64,000 nucleotides of DNA, taken from Methylocella tundrae. Its GTDB lineage: Bacteria; Pseudomonadota; Alphaproteobacteria; Rhizobiales; Beijerinckiaceae. Below, piece by piece: positions 8,422 through 17,601 of the stretch. How positions within the stretch are numbered: the first letter of the stretch is position 1; every line of letters starts with the position of its first letter. The notes beneath the pieces are model-generated. The model was not told the origin of the DNA. It searched no databases and saw only the letters and a list, made by a program, of their open reading frames with translations. The DNA lies in contig NZ_CABFMQ020000013.1 of NCBI RefSeq assembly GCF_901905185.1, positions 1 through 64,000 on the forward strand, given 5' to 3'. The translations under genes and the position numbers were made by a program.

Positions 8422-9442
8422 ACCTTCCCGACTTCCGCAACTACGAGCCGCTCAATAAACTCAAAGAGCAAATGGGGATTCCCCGTGACCTCTACGGATC
8501 GTCGCCATGGATCAGCCATGAAACCACGCCCGTCGTTCAGGCGCCACAACCTCGCGCATTCATCCTCCTCAAGTCCGGAGGCCGGCTCGATCTCCTTAAC
8601 CCGCAACCCGACGCCTGGACCGACGAAGACCTCGCGATCGGACTCTCGCGCACCTACCGATGGGGCGGCTATTCCAAATGGGACCTGCCGCTCAGCGTGG
8701 CCCAGCACAGCCTCACCGTGCTCGCCTTGCGCGAGGCCGAAGGACCGCTCACCGCCCGGGAAGCCCTGCGCGAACTCCTGCATGACGCGACCGAAGCGCT
8801 CTTCGGCGGCATCGATCCGATCGCGCCGCTGCGCCCGCACCTCGGCCCGGACTTCGCGCGCCTGGATCGTCGTCTGCAAGCCGCCGTCGACCAGCGCTAC
8901 CTCTGCCGGCCTGGACCGAAGAATCCTATGCGCGGCACAAGCACGCCGATCGCCTCGCCGCGGCGAGCGAGGCTTTCCACGTCGTCGGCTGGAGCCGCGA
9001 GGAGATGCGCTCGAACCTCTGGATTACGCTTGAGCCTCTCGACAAGGATCCTTTGCTTCCGCGGTCCGGCATGAAGGCCTGGGAGCCATGGTCGCCAAGC
9101 CGCGCTCAGTCGGCGCTGCTGGGGCGGATCGAACAGCTTCTCGGTCGAGCGTCGATGGATGAAAATCTCGCCGGCCTGGCGACGGCCTTCGCGCGCTTGC
9201 CCGAGAAAACACGCCTCCGCTGCAGGCGCCAGCCCCGTGGCGACAGCCGGACCGACACCTACGTCCGTGTCGAAGCAGATGACGGCTCCCAGTGGCTCGA
9301 AGGCGTCATCGTCGACGGTCAGTGCGACGAAAACGGCGAGTTCGACCTCGACGATTTCTTCACAGTTTTCACCACCATCGACAAGGCGGACGGAGAATTG
9401 ATCCGCTGCAACGGAGCAAATTGCCATGTCGCGATTCTCTGA
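8418..9442 (+). pseudogene. HD-domain phosphohydrolase (YfbR-like), single-base frameshift
   Basis: From the GTG at 8418 the frame encodes an HD-type metal-dependent phosphohydrolase: SVAQHSL gives the first His, LLHDATEA the HD pair, and a Trp-rich segment precedes them. These enzymes hydrolyse nucleotides. After QRYL near 8901 the frame breaks. The downstream frame continues LPAWTEESYARHKHADRLAAASEAF, the normal end of this domain, then a C-terminal extension of about 145 residues ending at 9442. One added base after position 8902 would give YLLPAW and a single product of about 341 residues. The extension overlaps the helicase start by 17 bases. Confidence 0.75.
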
Positions 9443-11540
9443 TCCTGACATCGATCCCTTTCTGGATCAGGACGACTGGGCGGATTACGCCGCAGCGATG
9501 CAGCACGAAGATCCAATCTCCGACGCGGCCTTCAAGGCGATCGCCGCAAACCTGACGCAAACCCAGGTCGAGGCGGCGGCGCATCAGGGCGCGATCCTCG
9601 TGCTCGCCGGCGCCGGAACCGGCAAAACATCGTGCCTCACGGCGGCCGTCGTCCATCGCATCGCGGTCGACCGCATTCCCGCCTCGCGCATCCTTGCCGT
9701 GACCTTCACGAACAAGGCGGCGAGCGAGATGGCCTCGCGCATCCGCGCCGCCCTCAGCGGGCAGGCCGCGCCGCGCTGGCTCGGCACCTACCACGGCCTC
9801 GCCGCGCGGCAGTTGCGCGAGGCCCCCGAAATCGCCGGCCTCAAGCCCAATTTCGACATTCTCGACGCCGACGACAGCCGGCGCGTCGTCAAGCGCACCA
9901 TGAAGGCGCTCAATCTCGCCGGCGGCGACGAAGAGACAGAAACCGGCCGCGATCCGCTCAAGATCATGTGCAACCGGATCTCGAAATTCAAAGACAATCT
10001 CATGACGCCGAAAGGCGCGGCGGCATGGGTCGATACGAAAATCGCCAACGCCGAGCGCGACCGCGAGCAGATCGACGCCGCCGGCTTTCGCGCCGCCGTG
10101 CGGGTCTACGCCGACTATCAACAAAGACTCCGCGAGGCGAACGCCGCCGATTTCGGCGATCTCCTGCTCTGGCCGACCCTCGCCATGCTCGGCGACGAAG
10201 AATATCGCGACCGGTGGGCCTCGAAATTCGATTGGGTCCACTCCGACGAATATCAGGACGTCAACTTCGCCCAATACAGCTGGCTCAAGGCCTTCGCGCT
10301 GGACCACCAGCGCATCTTCGTCGTCGGCGACGACGATCAGTCGATCTACAGCTGGCGCGGATCCGACATCTCGTTCATTCGCCGGTTTTCGAAGGAGTTT
10401 CCGAGCGCGGTCCAGATTCGCCTCGAAGAGAATTTCCGGTCGACCGGCCACATTCTCGACGCGGCCAATGCCGTGATCGCGCAGGACAGGAAGCGTCTCG
10501 GCAAGACGCTGTTCACAAGGAAGGGCGCGGGCGAGCGCATCGAAATCGTCGAATACCGCGACGCGCAGGCCGAGGCCTCCGGGATCGTCGCCGAAATGCT
10601 GCGGCTGCACGCTGAAGGCGTGGACTGGGACGATTTCGCCTGCCTCTATCGCAACAACTTCATTTCGCGCGGGTTCGAGGAAGCCCTGATGCGGGCGCGC
10701 GTTCCTTACGTCATCGTCGGCGACGTCGGCTTCTGGCAGCGGGCCGAGATCAAGGACGCGCTCGCCTTCCTCCGCCTCGCCGCGGCGCCGGACGATCGCC
10801 AGTCCGACGAGGCCTTCCGTCGCGTCATCAACGAACCGCGCCGCGGCTACGGCGACAAGGCCATGGATATCGTCGAGGCCGAGGCGGCGTTCCGCAACGT
10901 CTCCATGCTGCACGCTCTCGACACCGCTGCTCTGCCCCCGAAATGCCGCGCGGCCGGGCTGCAATTCGCCGACGCGATCCGGCGCGTCGGCGCCGATCAT
11001 GCGCACACCCTCGCCGAACAGATCTCGCTCTTGCTCGATGCGACCGGCTATCGCGCCATGCTGCGCGAGAGCAAGGCGGAGACGACCGAGGACCGGCTCG
11101 AAAATCTGCAGGAGCTGATCGAGCTCGCAGGCGGATTCCACACAGCCCGTGAGCTGCTCGACCACGCCGCCCTCGCGACTAACGGTCCGGGCGAGGACGA
11201 GACGGCGCGGGTCCGCCTGATGACCCTGCACAAGGCCAAAGGCCTCGAGTTCCCGCATGTGTTTCTGCCGGCCTGGGAGGCGGGCATGCTGCCGAGCGAC
11301 TATGGCGATCGCGACGAGGAGCGAAGGCTCGCCTATGTCGCGCTGACGCGCGGCATGCGTCGGGTGACGATCTCCCATTGCGGGTTTCGTCGCGGCCCCG
11401 CCAGCCCCTCGTCCTTCATCGACGACATCCCGGATGACAATCGGGTCTTGGGCTGGCTTCGCGATCAGAACCGCCCGCGCGTCGCCGCCCGTGCCCCGGC
11501 CGCCCGCGCCGATCAGCCAAATCGATTCCGCCGCTTTTAG
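9426..11540 (+). CDS. UvrD/Rep-family ATP-dependent DNA helicase
   Basis: A 704-residue superfamily 1A helicase that should translocate 3' to 5' on single-stranded DNA. Visible motifs are the Q-like TQTQ before motif I, Walker A GAGTGKT near residue 62, GTYHGLAARQLR, motif II DEYQDVN near 273, GDDDQSIYSWRGSD (motif III), LEENFRST (motif IV) and MTLHKAKGLEFPHVFLP (motif V). The ATG overlaps the preceding gene, implying co-translation with the Toprim and HD proteins. It is a plasmid-type relative, not the chromosomal uvrD, judging by context. Confidence 0.92.
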   Translation: MSRFSDPDIDPFLDQDDWADYAAAMQHEDPISDAAFKAIAANLTQTQVEAAAHQGAILVLAGAGTGKTSCLTAAVVHRIAVDRIPASRILAVTFTNKAASEMASRIRAALSGQAAPRWLGTYHGLAARQLREAPEIAGLKPNFDILDADDSRRVVKRTMKALNLAGGDEETETGRDPLKIMCNRISKFKDNLMTPKGAAAWVDTKIANAERDREQIDAAGFRAAVRVYADYQQRLREANAADFGDLLLWPTLAMLGDEEYRDRWASKFDWVHSDEYQDVNFAQYSWLKAFALDHQRIFVVGDDDQSIYSWRGSDISFIRRFSKEFPSAVQIRLEENFRSTGHILDAANAVIAQDRKRLGKTLFTRKGAGERIEIVEYRDAQAEASGIVAEMLRLHAEGVDWDDFACLYRNNFISRGFEEALMRARVPYVIVGDVGFWQRAEIKDALAFLRLAAAPDDRQSDEAFRRVINEPRRGYGDKAMDIVEAEAAFRNVSMLHALDTAALPPKCRAAGLQFADAIRRVGADHAHTLAEQISLLLDATGYRAMLRESKAETTEDRLENLQELIELAGGFHTARELLDHAALATNGPGEDETARVRLMTLHKAKGLEFPHVFLPAWEAGMLPSDYGDRDEERRLAYVALTRGMRRVTISHCGFRRGPASPSSFIDDIPDDNRVLGWLRDQNRPRVAARAPAARADQPNRFRRF

Positions 11541-11606
11541 GTCGCCGCCAGCCGCGGCCACCGGCCCGCGAAGCCGCCAAATTCATTCCCAATCAAAGGA
11601 ACAATT

Positions 11607-11939
11607 ATGAGCAATACGATCGATCATCTGATCGGCGCCGTCGAGTCAGTGGCGCCGACGTCGAACTGGCGCTCGACCAGCATTGAGATCAGGAGATCGA
11701 GACTTGCGTCTGAGAGGCCACCGAAGAAAGGTGTGGAGACCAAGAATGCTTTCAGATCGGGCGAGCTGACAGCCATAGGACTAATTTACTTCCGCTCCCG
11801 AGACTTGAAACCATCTTATCATCTTCGGCTGGTAGCGCGACACGCGATCCATGGGACGCTTGCCTATCCCGACCTCGATATGAGCGGCCCCATCAAGAGC
11901 CTCAACGTCTCCAACGCCTGCGCCTGCCGCCCTGTCTGA
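11607..11939 (+). CDS. Hypothetical protein (110 aa), possibly truncated
   Basis: The ATG follows AAAGGAAC and starts MSNTIDHLIGAVESVAP, then SNWRSTSIEIRRSRLASERPPKKG. The first 45 residues look like a genuine protein; the remainder is less convincing and may run in a shifted frame. It follows the helicase gene by 66 bases and could be the last gene of that operon. Function unknown. Confidence 0.5.
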   Translation: MSNTIDHLIGAVESVAPTSNWRSTSIEIRRSRLASERPPKKGVETKNAFRSGELTAIGLIYFRSRDLKPSYHLRLVARHAIHGTLAYPDLDMSGPIKSLNVSNACACRPV

Positions 11940-12130
11940 TGGCGGCCTCGCTCCGCGCGTGCGGCATCATCCTCGTTCGCCTCGGAGACGGCGTCCGCCG
12001 TTCGTTCGGCGGCGGTCGACCCTTTGCTGTCTTTCAAGCGGATCTCGTGAACGGAAGGAATGCCGCCAATTGCAGACGTTACAGGGACAATCCCAAGCCC
12101 TTCGGAGACGATCAAAGATGAAAAGCTCAC
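11864..12130 (-). CDS. Hypothetical protein, doubtful
   Basis: An 88-codon minus-strand frame from a GTG, reading SFSSLIVSEGLGIVPVTSA and later RTADAVSEANEDDAARAERG. Third positions are GC-rich only in the second half. It overlaps the end of the plus-strand gene by 76 bases, so at most one of the two tails is real. It lies in an otherwise empty 315-base interval. Confidence 0.3.
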   Translation of the reverse strand: MSFSSLIVSEGLGIVPVTSAIGGIPSVHEIRLKDSKGSTAAERTADAVSEANEDDAARAERGRHQTGRQAQALETLRLLMGPLISRSG

Positions 12131-12254
12131 AAGCGAGGGCTTGGCTTGGTAAGCTCAAATTGCGAAAGATCGACGCCACGGACGCCGCGAGCCGAGTGAA
12201 AAAGCCCGGCAGTATGCAGGGCTCGTCCGTGTGCTTCGAGTGTCCACCCTGCGG

Positions 12255-12452
12255 CTACCTGCCGCCATAACCGTGGCCACCGCCGTGTTGGGCGCCGCCG
12301 CCCTGATAGGCCCCGCCACCGTGGCGCCAGCCATAATGGTGACCCCAGCCTCCATGATGATGGCGATGGTAAGCATGCGCCCACGCAGTCGCCGGCGCCG
12401 CAAAACTTACCGCAGAAGTCAGAAACATCACTGCGAGAATTTTCTTTAACAT
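12255..12452 (-). CDS. Small secreted Gly/His-rich protein
   Basis: A 65-residue product: MLKKILAVMFLTSAVSFAAP is a clear signal peptide with cleavage expected after an AWA site. The mature part is about 40 residues rich in His, Gly, Tyr and Trp (HRHHHGGWGHHYGWRHGGG). Such peptides occur in alphaproteobacterial periplasms and the histidines could bind metal, but that is inference. The ATG at 12452 is preceded by GGGAGAAAAG; the longer frame to 12488 adds 12 residues before the signal peptide and is not favoured. Confidence 0.7.
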   Translation of the reverse strand: MLKKILAVMFLTSAVSFAAPATAWAHAYHRHHHGGWGHHYGWRHGGGAYQGGGAQHGGGHGYGGR

Positions 12453-12610
12453 CTTTTCTCCCTTCGGGCCGCACCTCCAGGTGATCACGGATTAGTCGTT
12501 AAGGTTGGCTGCAAATCGAGGCCCTTGATCCCACCCGGGAATTCCCTCCGGCTCTTGAGCCGCTGGCGCCTATGGACGGCGGGTGACTCTGGATAGCGTC
12601 ATCGGAGCTG

Positions 12611-12859
12611 CTATTCGCAAGATTCGCGATATCGGCGGCAATTGCCTTCGCCTTGTTCGCCTAACTCATCCTTGTGAGTGCACGCCCTCCGCAATTCTTC
12701 ACATTCGTGCTCCGAGACTCTTTCCCGGCCAGGGTCGGTGTCTATGTGGACGCCGCCCGGTCCAATCTGAATACCCTGTGAGAACCCTGAAGTGGAAAAG
12801 GCAAAAAGGGCGGCGGCAGCTATGGCGAGTGCATACGTGCGCGTTGTAAATCCCCCCAT
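12611..12859 (-). CDS. Small secreted cysteine-containing protein
   Basis: 82 residues. The N-terminus (LAIAAAALFAFSTSGFSQG) is a signal peptide; the mature part begins IQIGPGGVHIDTDPG and ends CEELRRACTHKDELGEQGEG followed by NCRRYRESCE. The four cysteines could form two disulfides in the periplasm. Similar short proteins are known in Bradyrhizobium relatives without assigned function. The start has no strong ribosome-binding site. Confidence 0.7.
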   Translation of the reverse strand: MGGFTTRTYALAIAAAALFAFSTSGFSQGIQIGPGGVHIDTDPGRERVSEHECEELRRACTHKDELGEQGEGNCRRYRESCE

Positions 12860-13070
12860 ACATCATCGTTATAGGCAACGGGGAGGGACCCCAATGGTTC
12901 CCGCCGCTAGCTCGGCGGTTCTATCATGGTTCAGGTCACGCTAGCGATCTTGGCGGGGAACGCCGGGACGCGTTTCCCGCTTTTTTGTGGCGACAAGCTG
13001 TAGCGCGTCAATCTGGATGGGAGAGCAGCGACGATCAGGATGGCTTTGCGGCGGTCGCGGCGGGAGGATG

Positions 13071-13163
13071 GATTGGGCCGATATTGCCGAGGCGATGGAC
13101 GCAGATGCGCCTGCCCCGAAGCGCGGCCCTTACAAAAAGGCTGGCGCTGAAATTTCAAACTGA
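13071..13163 (+). pseudogene. C-terminal end of a lost transposase
   Basis: The frame DWADIAEAMDADAPAPKRGP, then YKKAGAEISN, ends with a TGA inside the terminal repeat at 13153-13172, as IS transposase genes often do. The rest of the gene is missing. The family cannot be named from 30 residues. Confidence 0.45.
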
Positions 13164-13172
13164 GACACTACC
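13153..13172 (-). repeat. Right-type terminal inverted repeat of a lost insertion sequence
   Basis: Exact inverted copy of 1142-1161. It directly follows the transposase tail, which supports reading it as the right end of an IS. Confidence 0.65.
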
Positions 13173-13374
13173 GCTTCTCGGGAGCGCTGGGCTTCTCTGC
13201 GATACTGCGATATACCGCCGCCGGCCAAGCCAACGCTCTCGGCAGTTCCGTTGCAACGCTTTCGGCGAATTGCGACGCGGGGCCGGTGCTCCAGTTTGCT
13301 TTGATCGTCGGCGCTAGCACAACGCCAACGCCGACAAAATAAGCGATCACGAGCAGGCTGATAAGCAGACGCAT
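13168..13374 (-). CDS. Small single-pass membrane protein (68 aa)
   Basis: The N-terminus MRLLISLLVIAYFVGVGVVL is a membrane segment or uncleaved signal anchor, followed by a periplasmic part with ATELPRALAWPAAVYRSIAEK. This pattern (LPxALAWPxxVYRS) is familiar from short inner-membrane proteins of Rhizobiales. The stop codon lies within five bases of the IS-like end at 13172, so the C-terminus may have been altered by that element. Function unknown. Confidence 0.65.
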   Translation of the reverse strand: MRLLISLLVIAYFVGVGVVLAPTIKANWSTGPASQFAESVATELPRALAWPAAVYRSIAEKPSAPEKR

Positions 13375-13986
13375 CGAGTCATCCTCCGCATGGCAATCAA
13401 GGAAGGCCGCAAGATTCGCCAGACGGCCGACCTGATCTGAAGCTTCTAGGGATTCTATCGTCCAAAGGTAATCATCTTCGGCGCCGCGGCGCGCGAGAAA
13501 AGTGCGGATTTGCGCGCTCGATCGCGACGATTATCCCGCCTTTGGATCAGTCGGCCTCAAGCGGCTTCCCGTCTCGGGCGCCTCATGCCCATGGCGAAGG
13601 TCCCAAACTACCATCCTAGCCGTCTATGCCTCCGAGCCGGATGTCCGCTTCGGAGCAGCGGTGCGGTTGGACCGAACGACAGGGATGGTGAAGGTTTTCG
13701 GATGCCTTCAGGCGTTCGAAAACCGCCCAAGCACGAACCCGCGGGCCTGCGGCAACGGTCTATGGGGATTTCGGGCTTTGCCTGCGGGCGATGATGGAGC
13801 CGCCGGGGCGGTGACGGCGCGGACGAGGACGCGGCGAGCGAGACTCTGCGCCAGGCGGTCGTTTGATTGGGAGTTGGCCGCCTGCGAGGTTCAAGTCTTT
13901 TGTCATGGAGTTGGCGAAGGGCGTGCAGATGGCGGTCGCCGGAACAAGGAACGTTGCGGCGCGAGGTAAGCGTAGGCCGTGCCGGG
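13375..13986. other. Gap of 600 bases without a supported gene
   Basis: Frames on both strands give proline- and arginine-rich translations with no recognisable motif. It lies between the small membrane protein and the IS91 transposase end and may include the IS91 terminus, but I could not place its boundary. Confidence 0.4.
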
Positions 13987-14580
13987 TCACGACGGCGTCT
14001 CGGTTGCTGCAGGAGCGTGGGGCGGCGCGCGCGGCTGCATCCAGCGTTCAAAGGTCTTGATGATGCGCATGCGCCCGCCGCAGCAGGGACAAGGTGGGAG
14101 CCAATCGAGCGGTTCTGGCGCTTCGACAGGCTCTGGTGGCGCCGGCGCCACGGCAAGGAGACCGCGGGCGCGCGCTATATTGGCCTTCCGTGCGGAGCTG
14201 GCGAGCAAGCCGTAATGGCGGATGCGGTGGAAGCCATGTGGCCGGACATGGAGCAGGAAACGGCGGATGAACTCGTGTGGCGCGAGCGTCATCACGCGCT
14301 GCCGCTCCGGACCATCGCGGCGGTAGTCCTTGTAGCGGAAGGTGACGCCGGTCTCATCGTAGGCGATCAGACGCTGATTGGAGATGGCGACCAGGTGGGT
14401 GTAGCGCGAGAGATAGGCGAGCACAGCCTCGGGGCCGGTGAACGGCGCCTTGGCATAGACCACCCATCGCTTCTTCCTGACCGGCGCGAGGTGGCGCAGG
14501 AAGCGGCGCTTGTCGGTGAGATCGGCCAGGGCGCCGAAGAAGACGAGCTTGCCGGTCCTTGCGTCCGTTGCCCTGTTCGA
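13987..14580 (-). pseudogene. IS91-family transposase, C-terminal part
   Basis: The frame reads LVFFGALADLTDKRRFLRHL, then VVYAKAPFTGPEAVLAYLSR, YTHLVAISNQRL, TFRYKDYR, and LLHVRPHGFHRIRHYGLL, ending with a CPCCGGRM knuckle. These are hallmarks of IS91-type (HUH, Y2) rolling-circle transposases, including the tyrosine-containing YLSRYTHLVAIS block. The N-terminal zinc-binding part and the HUH motif are missing: the frame enters directly from the neighbouring integrase fragment through a deletion. Confidence 0.85.
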
Positions 14581-14965
14581 CCTGGATCCTCCCCGGCGCC
14601 GACCCGAGTAGTTGGCCGACTTCCTCGACGCTCAGCACCGCTGGCAACTTGCGCGGATAGCGCGCGAGGACCAGACGCCGCGACAGATCTGGCCGATCGA
14701 GCGTCACGGTGAAGAAGAAGCGCAGCGCCGAAACGGAGCAGTTGATGGTTGGCGGCTGCACGCCGCTTTCACGCTGGTGAACCTGAAACCGGCGAATATC
14801 CTCGGCCGTCGCGGTATCCGGCGCCTGTCCGAGGAAGGCGGCGAAGCTGCGCATAAAGCGAATATAGTCGCGCTGCGTATCCGATCGCAGGCTGCGCATC
14901 GCCATATCTTCGAGCATGCGCTGCCGCAGCGCGTTGACGGGGCGTTCGACAGATGAAACGGACAT
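14581..14965 (-). pseudogene. IS91-associated tyrosine recombinase, N-terminal part
   Basis: MLEDMAMRSLRSDTQRDYIR, FAAFLGQAPDTATAEDIRRF and NCSVSALRFFFTVTL form the SAM-like core-binding domain of a XerD-type recombinase often linked to IS91 transposases. After SVEEVGQLLGSAPG the sequence switches to transposase-derived DNA in another frame, so the catalytic domain is lost. The ATG at 14965 is preceded by GGAAC. Confidence 0.8.
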
Positions 14966-15078
14966 CGGAAGTTCCTTTCATGATGAAGGGAACTCCATGC
15001 TCAAGGCGCCGCCACGCCTCATCGCCTCAGGCGCTTCGCTGAAAGCTATGGAAGCACAGCCGACGAAGAACCGAGTAA

Positions 15079-15098
15079 GGGGCGCATGAATGCGCCCC
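15079..15098. terminator. Perfect GC hairpin
   Basis: GGGGCGCATGAATGCGCCCC folds with an eight-pair stem and TGAA loop. No T run follows, so termination is uncertain; it may belong to the IS91 end. Confidence 0.4.
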
Positions 15099-15206
15099 CG
15101 CGGTCGCCGCCGCAAGGCTTTGTCGCTCCGCTCCCGGGCCGCCGCCCCGCGCACAAGCGCGGGGACCCCGGCCTGGGCCGGCCTTGCCCCGTCGACGGCG
15201 GAGGCG

Positions 15207-15247
15207 CTTTCGGTCCAGATATTCAGAAAGAAGATCTGAATCGAAAG
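15207..15247 (+). promoter_or_regulatory. Nested hairpin covering the ribosome-binding site
   Basis: Inner stem ATTCAGA (15221-15227) with TCTGAAT (15235-15241); outer stem CTTTCG (15207-15212) with CGAAAG (15242-15247), the latter being part of the AAAGGAAG ribosome-binding site of the gene starting at 15258. Confidence 0.5.
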
Positions 15248-15257
15248 GAAGCAGAAA

Positions 15258-16022
15258 GTGCCCGACGCAAGCCGCCCTCTTCGGACCGAACAAGATCTCG
15301 CCGCTGCGACCACTATTACGCTCGCACGCGAACAGCGCGAGGCTCTCTCGAGCTTACTCGTCAACGCCATCATGGACACCGGCAGCAATCGCCTGGCGGC
15401 GCTCTACAGGACGATTCTGACCGAAGCGTCCCAGCTCATCCCTTCAACCATCGAAATCACGGACGAAATGGCTCTCGCCGGAGCCAGGAAGCTTGCCTCA
15501 ACTCTGGGGATGGACTGGCTGACCAACCATTTTTCACGCGAACGCATGGATTGTTTCCCAATGCCGAAATTCACCATCGAGACAACCTATCGCACGCCCT
15601 ACTATCGCCATCGCACTTATGACGCGCCAACAGCCGAGGAAGCCTGCCGGCGCGCCGTCGACGACGACGACAATGAGGGCGAACTGCCCGACTATGAGAC
15701 GACCGGCGATACCTACGTCACCGGCATCTGGATCGGCGAAGACGCGGCTTACAAAGGCGCCGCGTTGCCGGTTTCATCCGAATTCTATGAACGCGTCCAA
15801 CGGAAAGCCGAGCACTTCGACGCTCTCGCGACTCTCCTGACCGAGGCGGCGCAGGCCATGGGTCTTTCCCGCGTAGATTTCGCCCTCTGGCTGCCGCGCG
15901 CCCAAGCGGCGCTCGCCAAGGCGGACGCTATTCGCGCCGGCGCGCCCGACCCGGCGCCAGCCCCGCCAAGCCCAGATCTGGACGCGGAAACAGGAGAGAA
16001 AAACAAGATGAAAAACGTATAG
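15258..16022 (+). CDS. Hypothetical plasmid protein (254 aa)
   Basis: Starts at a GTG with AAAGGAAG upstream. It is soluble, with an N-terminal helical part (REQREALSSLLVNAI), a central MPKFTIETTYRTPYYRHRTY segment with an acidic DDDDNEGELPDYE stretch resembling small plasmid proteins, and an Ala/Pro-rich C-terminus. The central segment begins with Met and could itself be a separate protein fused here. No catalytic motif is recognised. It heads the accessory gene array. Confidence 0.7.
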   Translation: MPDASRPLRTEQDLAAATTITLAREQREALSSLLVNAIMDTGSNRLAALYRTILTEASQLIPSTIEITDEMALAGARKLASTLGMDWLTNHFSRERMDCFPMPKFTIETTYRTPYYRHRTYDAPTAEEACRRAVDDDDNEGELPDYETTGDTYVTGIWIGEDAAYKGAALPVSSEFYERVQRKAEHFDALATLLTEAAQAMGLSRVDFALWLPRAQAALAKADAIRAGAPDPAPAPPSPDLDAETGEKNKMKNV

Positions 16023-16050
16023 GCGCCGCTACCGCATTCCCGCCCGCCGG

Positions 16051-16112
16051 GGCAAGGGGCCGGTCGGCGAGCCGCTGCGCTGGTCTCGCCTTTCCCGCTT
16101 CGCGCCCTTGCC
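16051..16112. repeat. GC-rich palindromic intergenic repeat
   Basis: Arms GGCAAGGG and CCCTTGCC enclose GCGAGCCGCTGCGCTGGTCT. Close relative of the copy at 7302-7362. Confidence 0.6.
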
Positions 16113-16178
16113 CCCGCGAACCGGGATGCGGGGCGTTGGGAACTGTTCCAGCCATTCACAGAAAAAAGGACAGTCCCC

Positions 16179-17150
16179 ATGACAAAACTCAAGCGGAGAA
16201 CCAACGCCGGCCGACACGACAGCTATCAGGAATTGACCGACAAGATCGTCGCCGCGCTCGAAGCCGGCGTGAAGCCCTGGCGGCGTCCCTGGGATCCCAA
16301 CAAGGCCGGCGGACCCTCGGCGCCGATGAACGCCGCTACCGGCCGCCGCTACCGAGGCATCAACACATTCGTTCTCGGCATTTCTCCGCTCGCCTTCGCG
16401 AGCCAGGATCCCAGATGGTGCAGCTACAAGCAGGCGGCTGAACGCGGGTGGCAAGTCCGCCGCGGTGAGACCTCGACAAAAATATTCTTCTACAAGCAAC
16501 ACGAGGTCAAAGACCCGACTTCGCCCGAGGGCGACGACGCCTCGGTCAAGCGCATCCCTTTGATGCGCTCCTTCAGCGTCTTTCACGCCTCTCAGATCGA
16601 AGGCATCCCCGAATTCACGCCACCCGGCGCGCCGAAGACCCTTCCCGAGCGGATCGAAGACGCCGAGATCATCTTGAAGAATAGCGGCGTTATAATTCGC
16701 CTCGGCGGCGACAGGGCCTTCTTCTGCCCCGCGACAGACCATATTCAATTGCCGCCGGATCACGCCTTTGCTTCGCCAGAAGAGCGCGCCTCGAGCGCCT
16801 TGCACGAATTGGCTCACGCGAGCGGCGCGGCCCACAGATTAGCAAGAGATCTCACCGGTAAATATGGCTCCGCTCTCTACAGTATCGAAGAATTAAAAGC
16901 CGAGCTCGCCAGCGTCTTCATCGGCAATGAGATCGGCTTGCCTTCGGATATTCCAAATCATGCGAGCTATATTAGCTCGTGGATCGGACTCTTGAAAGAC
17001 GATAGACGCGCGATCTTTCGCGCCGCCGCAGATGCGCAGAAAATCGCCGATTATCTCCTTGGCTTTCATCCAGCATTCCGGGCCGATGCGCCCGAAGAGA
17101 CCGGCGAAAACGATGACGAGGACGATCATGCCACAAGCATCGCCGCGTGA
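16179..17150 (+). CDS. ArdC-like antirestriction protein
   Basis: A 323-residue protein with the two-part ArdC plan: an N-terminal single-strand DNA-binding domain (YQELTDKIVAALEAGVKPW, PWDPN, GRRYRGINTFVLG, WCSYKQAAERGWQVRRGE) and a C-terminal zincin-like domain with HELAH near residue 209 and the downstream EELKAELASVFIGNEIG helix carrying a third ligand. ArdC proteins protect incoming plasmid DNA from host restriction during conjugation. Normal length for the family. AGGACAGTCCCC precedes the ATG. It sits in the lead of the accessory region, as expected for an early-entry gene. Confidence 0.9.
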   Translation: MTKLKRRTNAGRHDSYQELTDKIVAALEAGVKPWRRPWDPNKAGGPSAPMNAATGRRYRGINTFVLGISPLAFASQDPRWCSYKQAAERGWQVRRGETSTKIFFYKQHEVKDPTSPEGDDASVKRIPLMRSFSVFHASQIEGIPEFTPPGAPKTLPERIEDAEIILKNSGVIIRLGGDRAFFCPATDHIQLPPDHAFASPEERASSALHELAHASGAAHRLARDLTGKYGSALYSIEELKAELASVFIGNEIGLPSDIPNHASYISSWIGLLKDDRRAIFRAAADAQKIADYLLGFHPAFRADAPEETGENDDEDDHATSIAA

Positions 17151-17157
17151 GGCGTCC

Positions 17158-17397
17158 ATGGCGAATGGCAGTCCCACCAAAACCCCAGATCGCCGCTTAA
17201 CACCCGAGCAAATGTCAGCTCTGCGGGACTTCGCGAAACGAAACGGACGCCGCTGGAAATCGCGCTTGTGCGACCTTTGGCAGAGCGGACGCGACGCTTG
17301 CGAACCCGAAGGACCGCTGCTCCGCCAGCTTCGCAACGCGGTCGGCCCATACGGTCTCTACCGTCTGAAGGCGCCTGGCGTAGTCCGCAGCCCATGA
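17158..17397 (+). CDS. Small hypothetical plasmid protein (79 aa)
   Basis: MANGSPTKTPDRRLTPEQMS opens a compact basic protein with ALRDFAKRNGRRWKSRLCDL and LLRQLRNAVGPYGLYRLK. This arrangement of a short helix followed by an NGRRWK stretch occurs in small alphaproteobacterial plasmid proteins, perhaps DNA-binding. ATG at 17128 is in frame and overlaps the antirestriction gene; 17158 is chosen on N-terminal appearance. Confidence 0.65.
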   Translation: MANGSPTKTPDRRLTPEQMSALRDFAKRNGRRWKSRLCDLWQSGRDACEPEGPLLRQLRNAVGPYGLYRLKAPGVVRSP

Positions 17398-17601
17398 ATG
17401 AGAGCATCTAAGCCGGGGCTTTGAGAAGGCGCCGAGCTTCGATCGCTCCAACGCTGCCCCCGCCGAACTCGATGCGCCAACCGCTGCAGCCGCATGTGGC
17501 GCAGACGATGCAGGAGATCCGTCAAAACACGGCGGGGGAATGCGGCGCTTACCCAGAATCTTGACAGGGTGCGTTCAAAAACAACACGAAAGCAAACCCC
17601 A

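Noticed and set aside
9369..11561. 730-codon minus-strand open frame
   Set aside because: It is the antisense shadow of the UvrD-like helicase gene, whose motifs are unambiguous; the translation has no recognisable domain.
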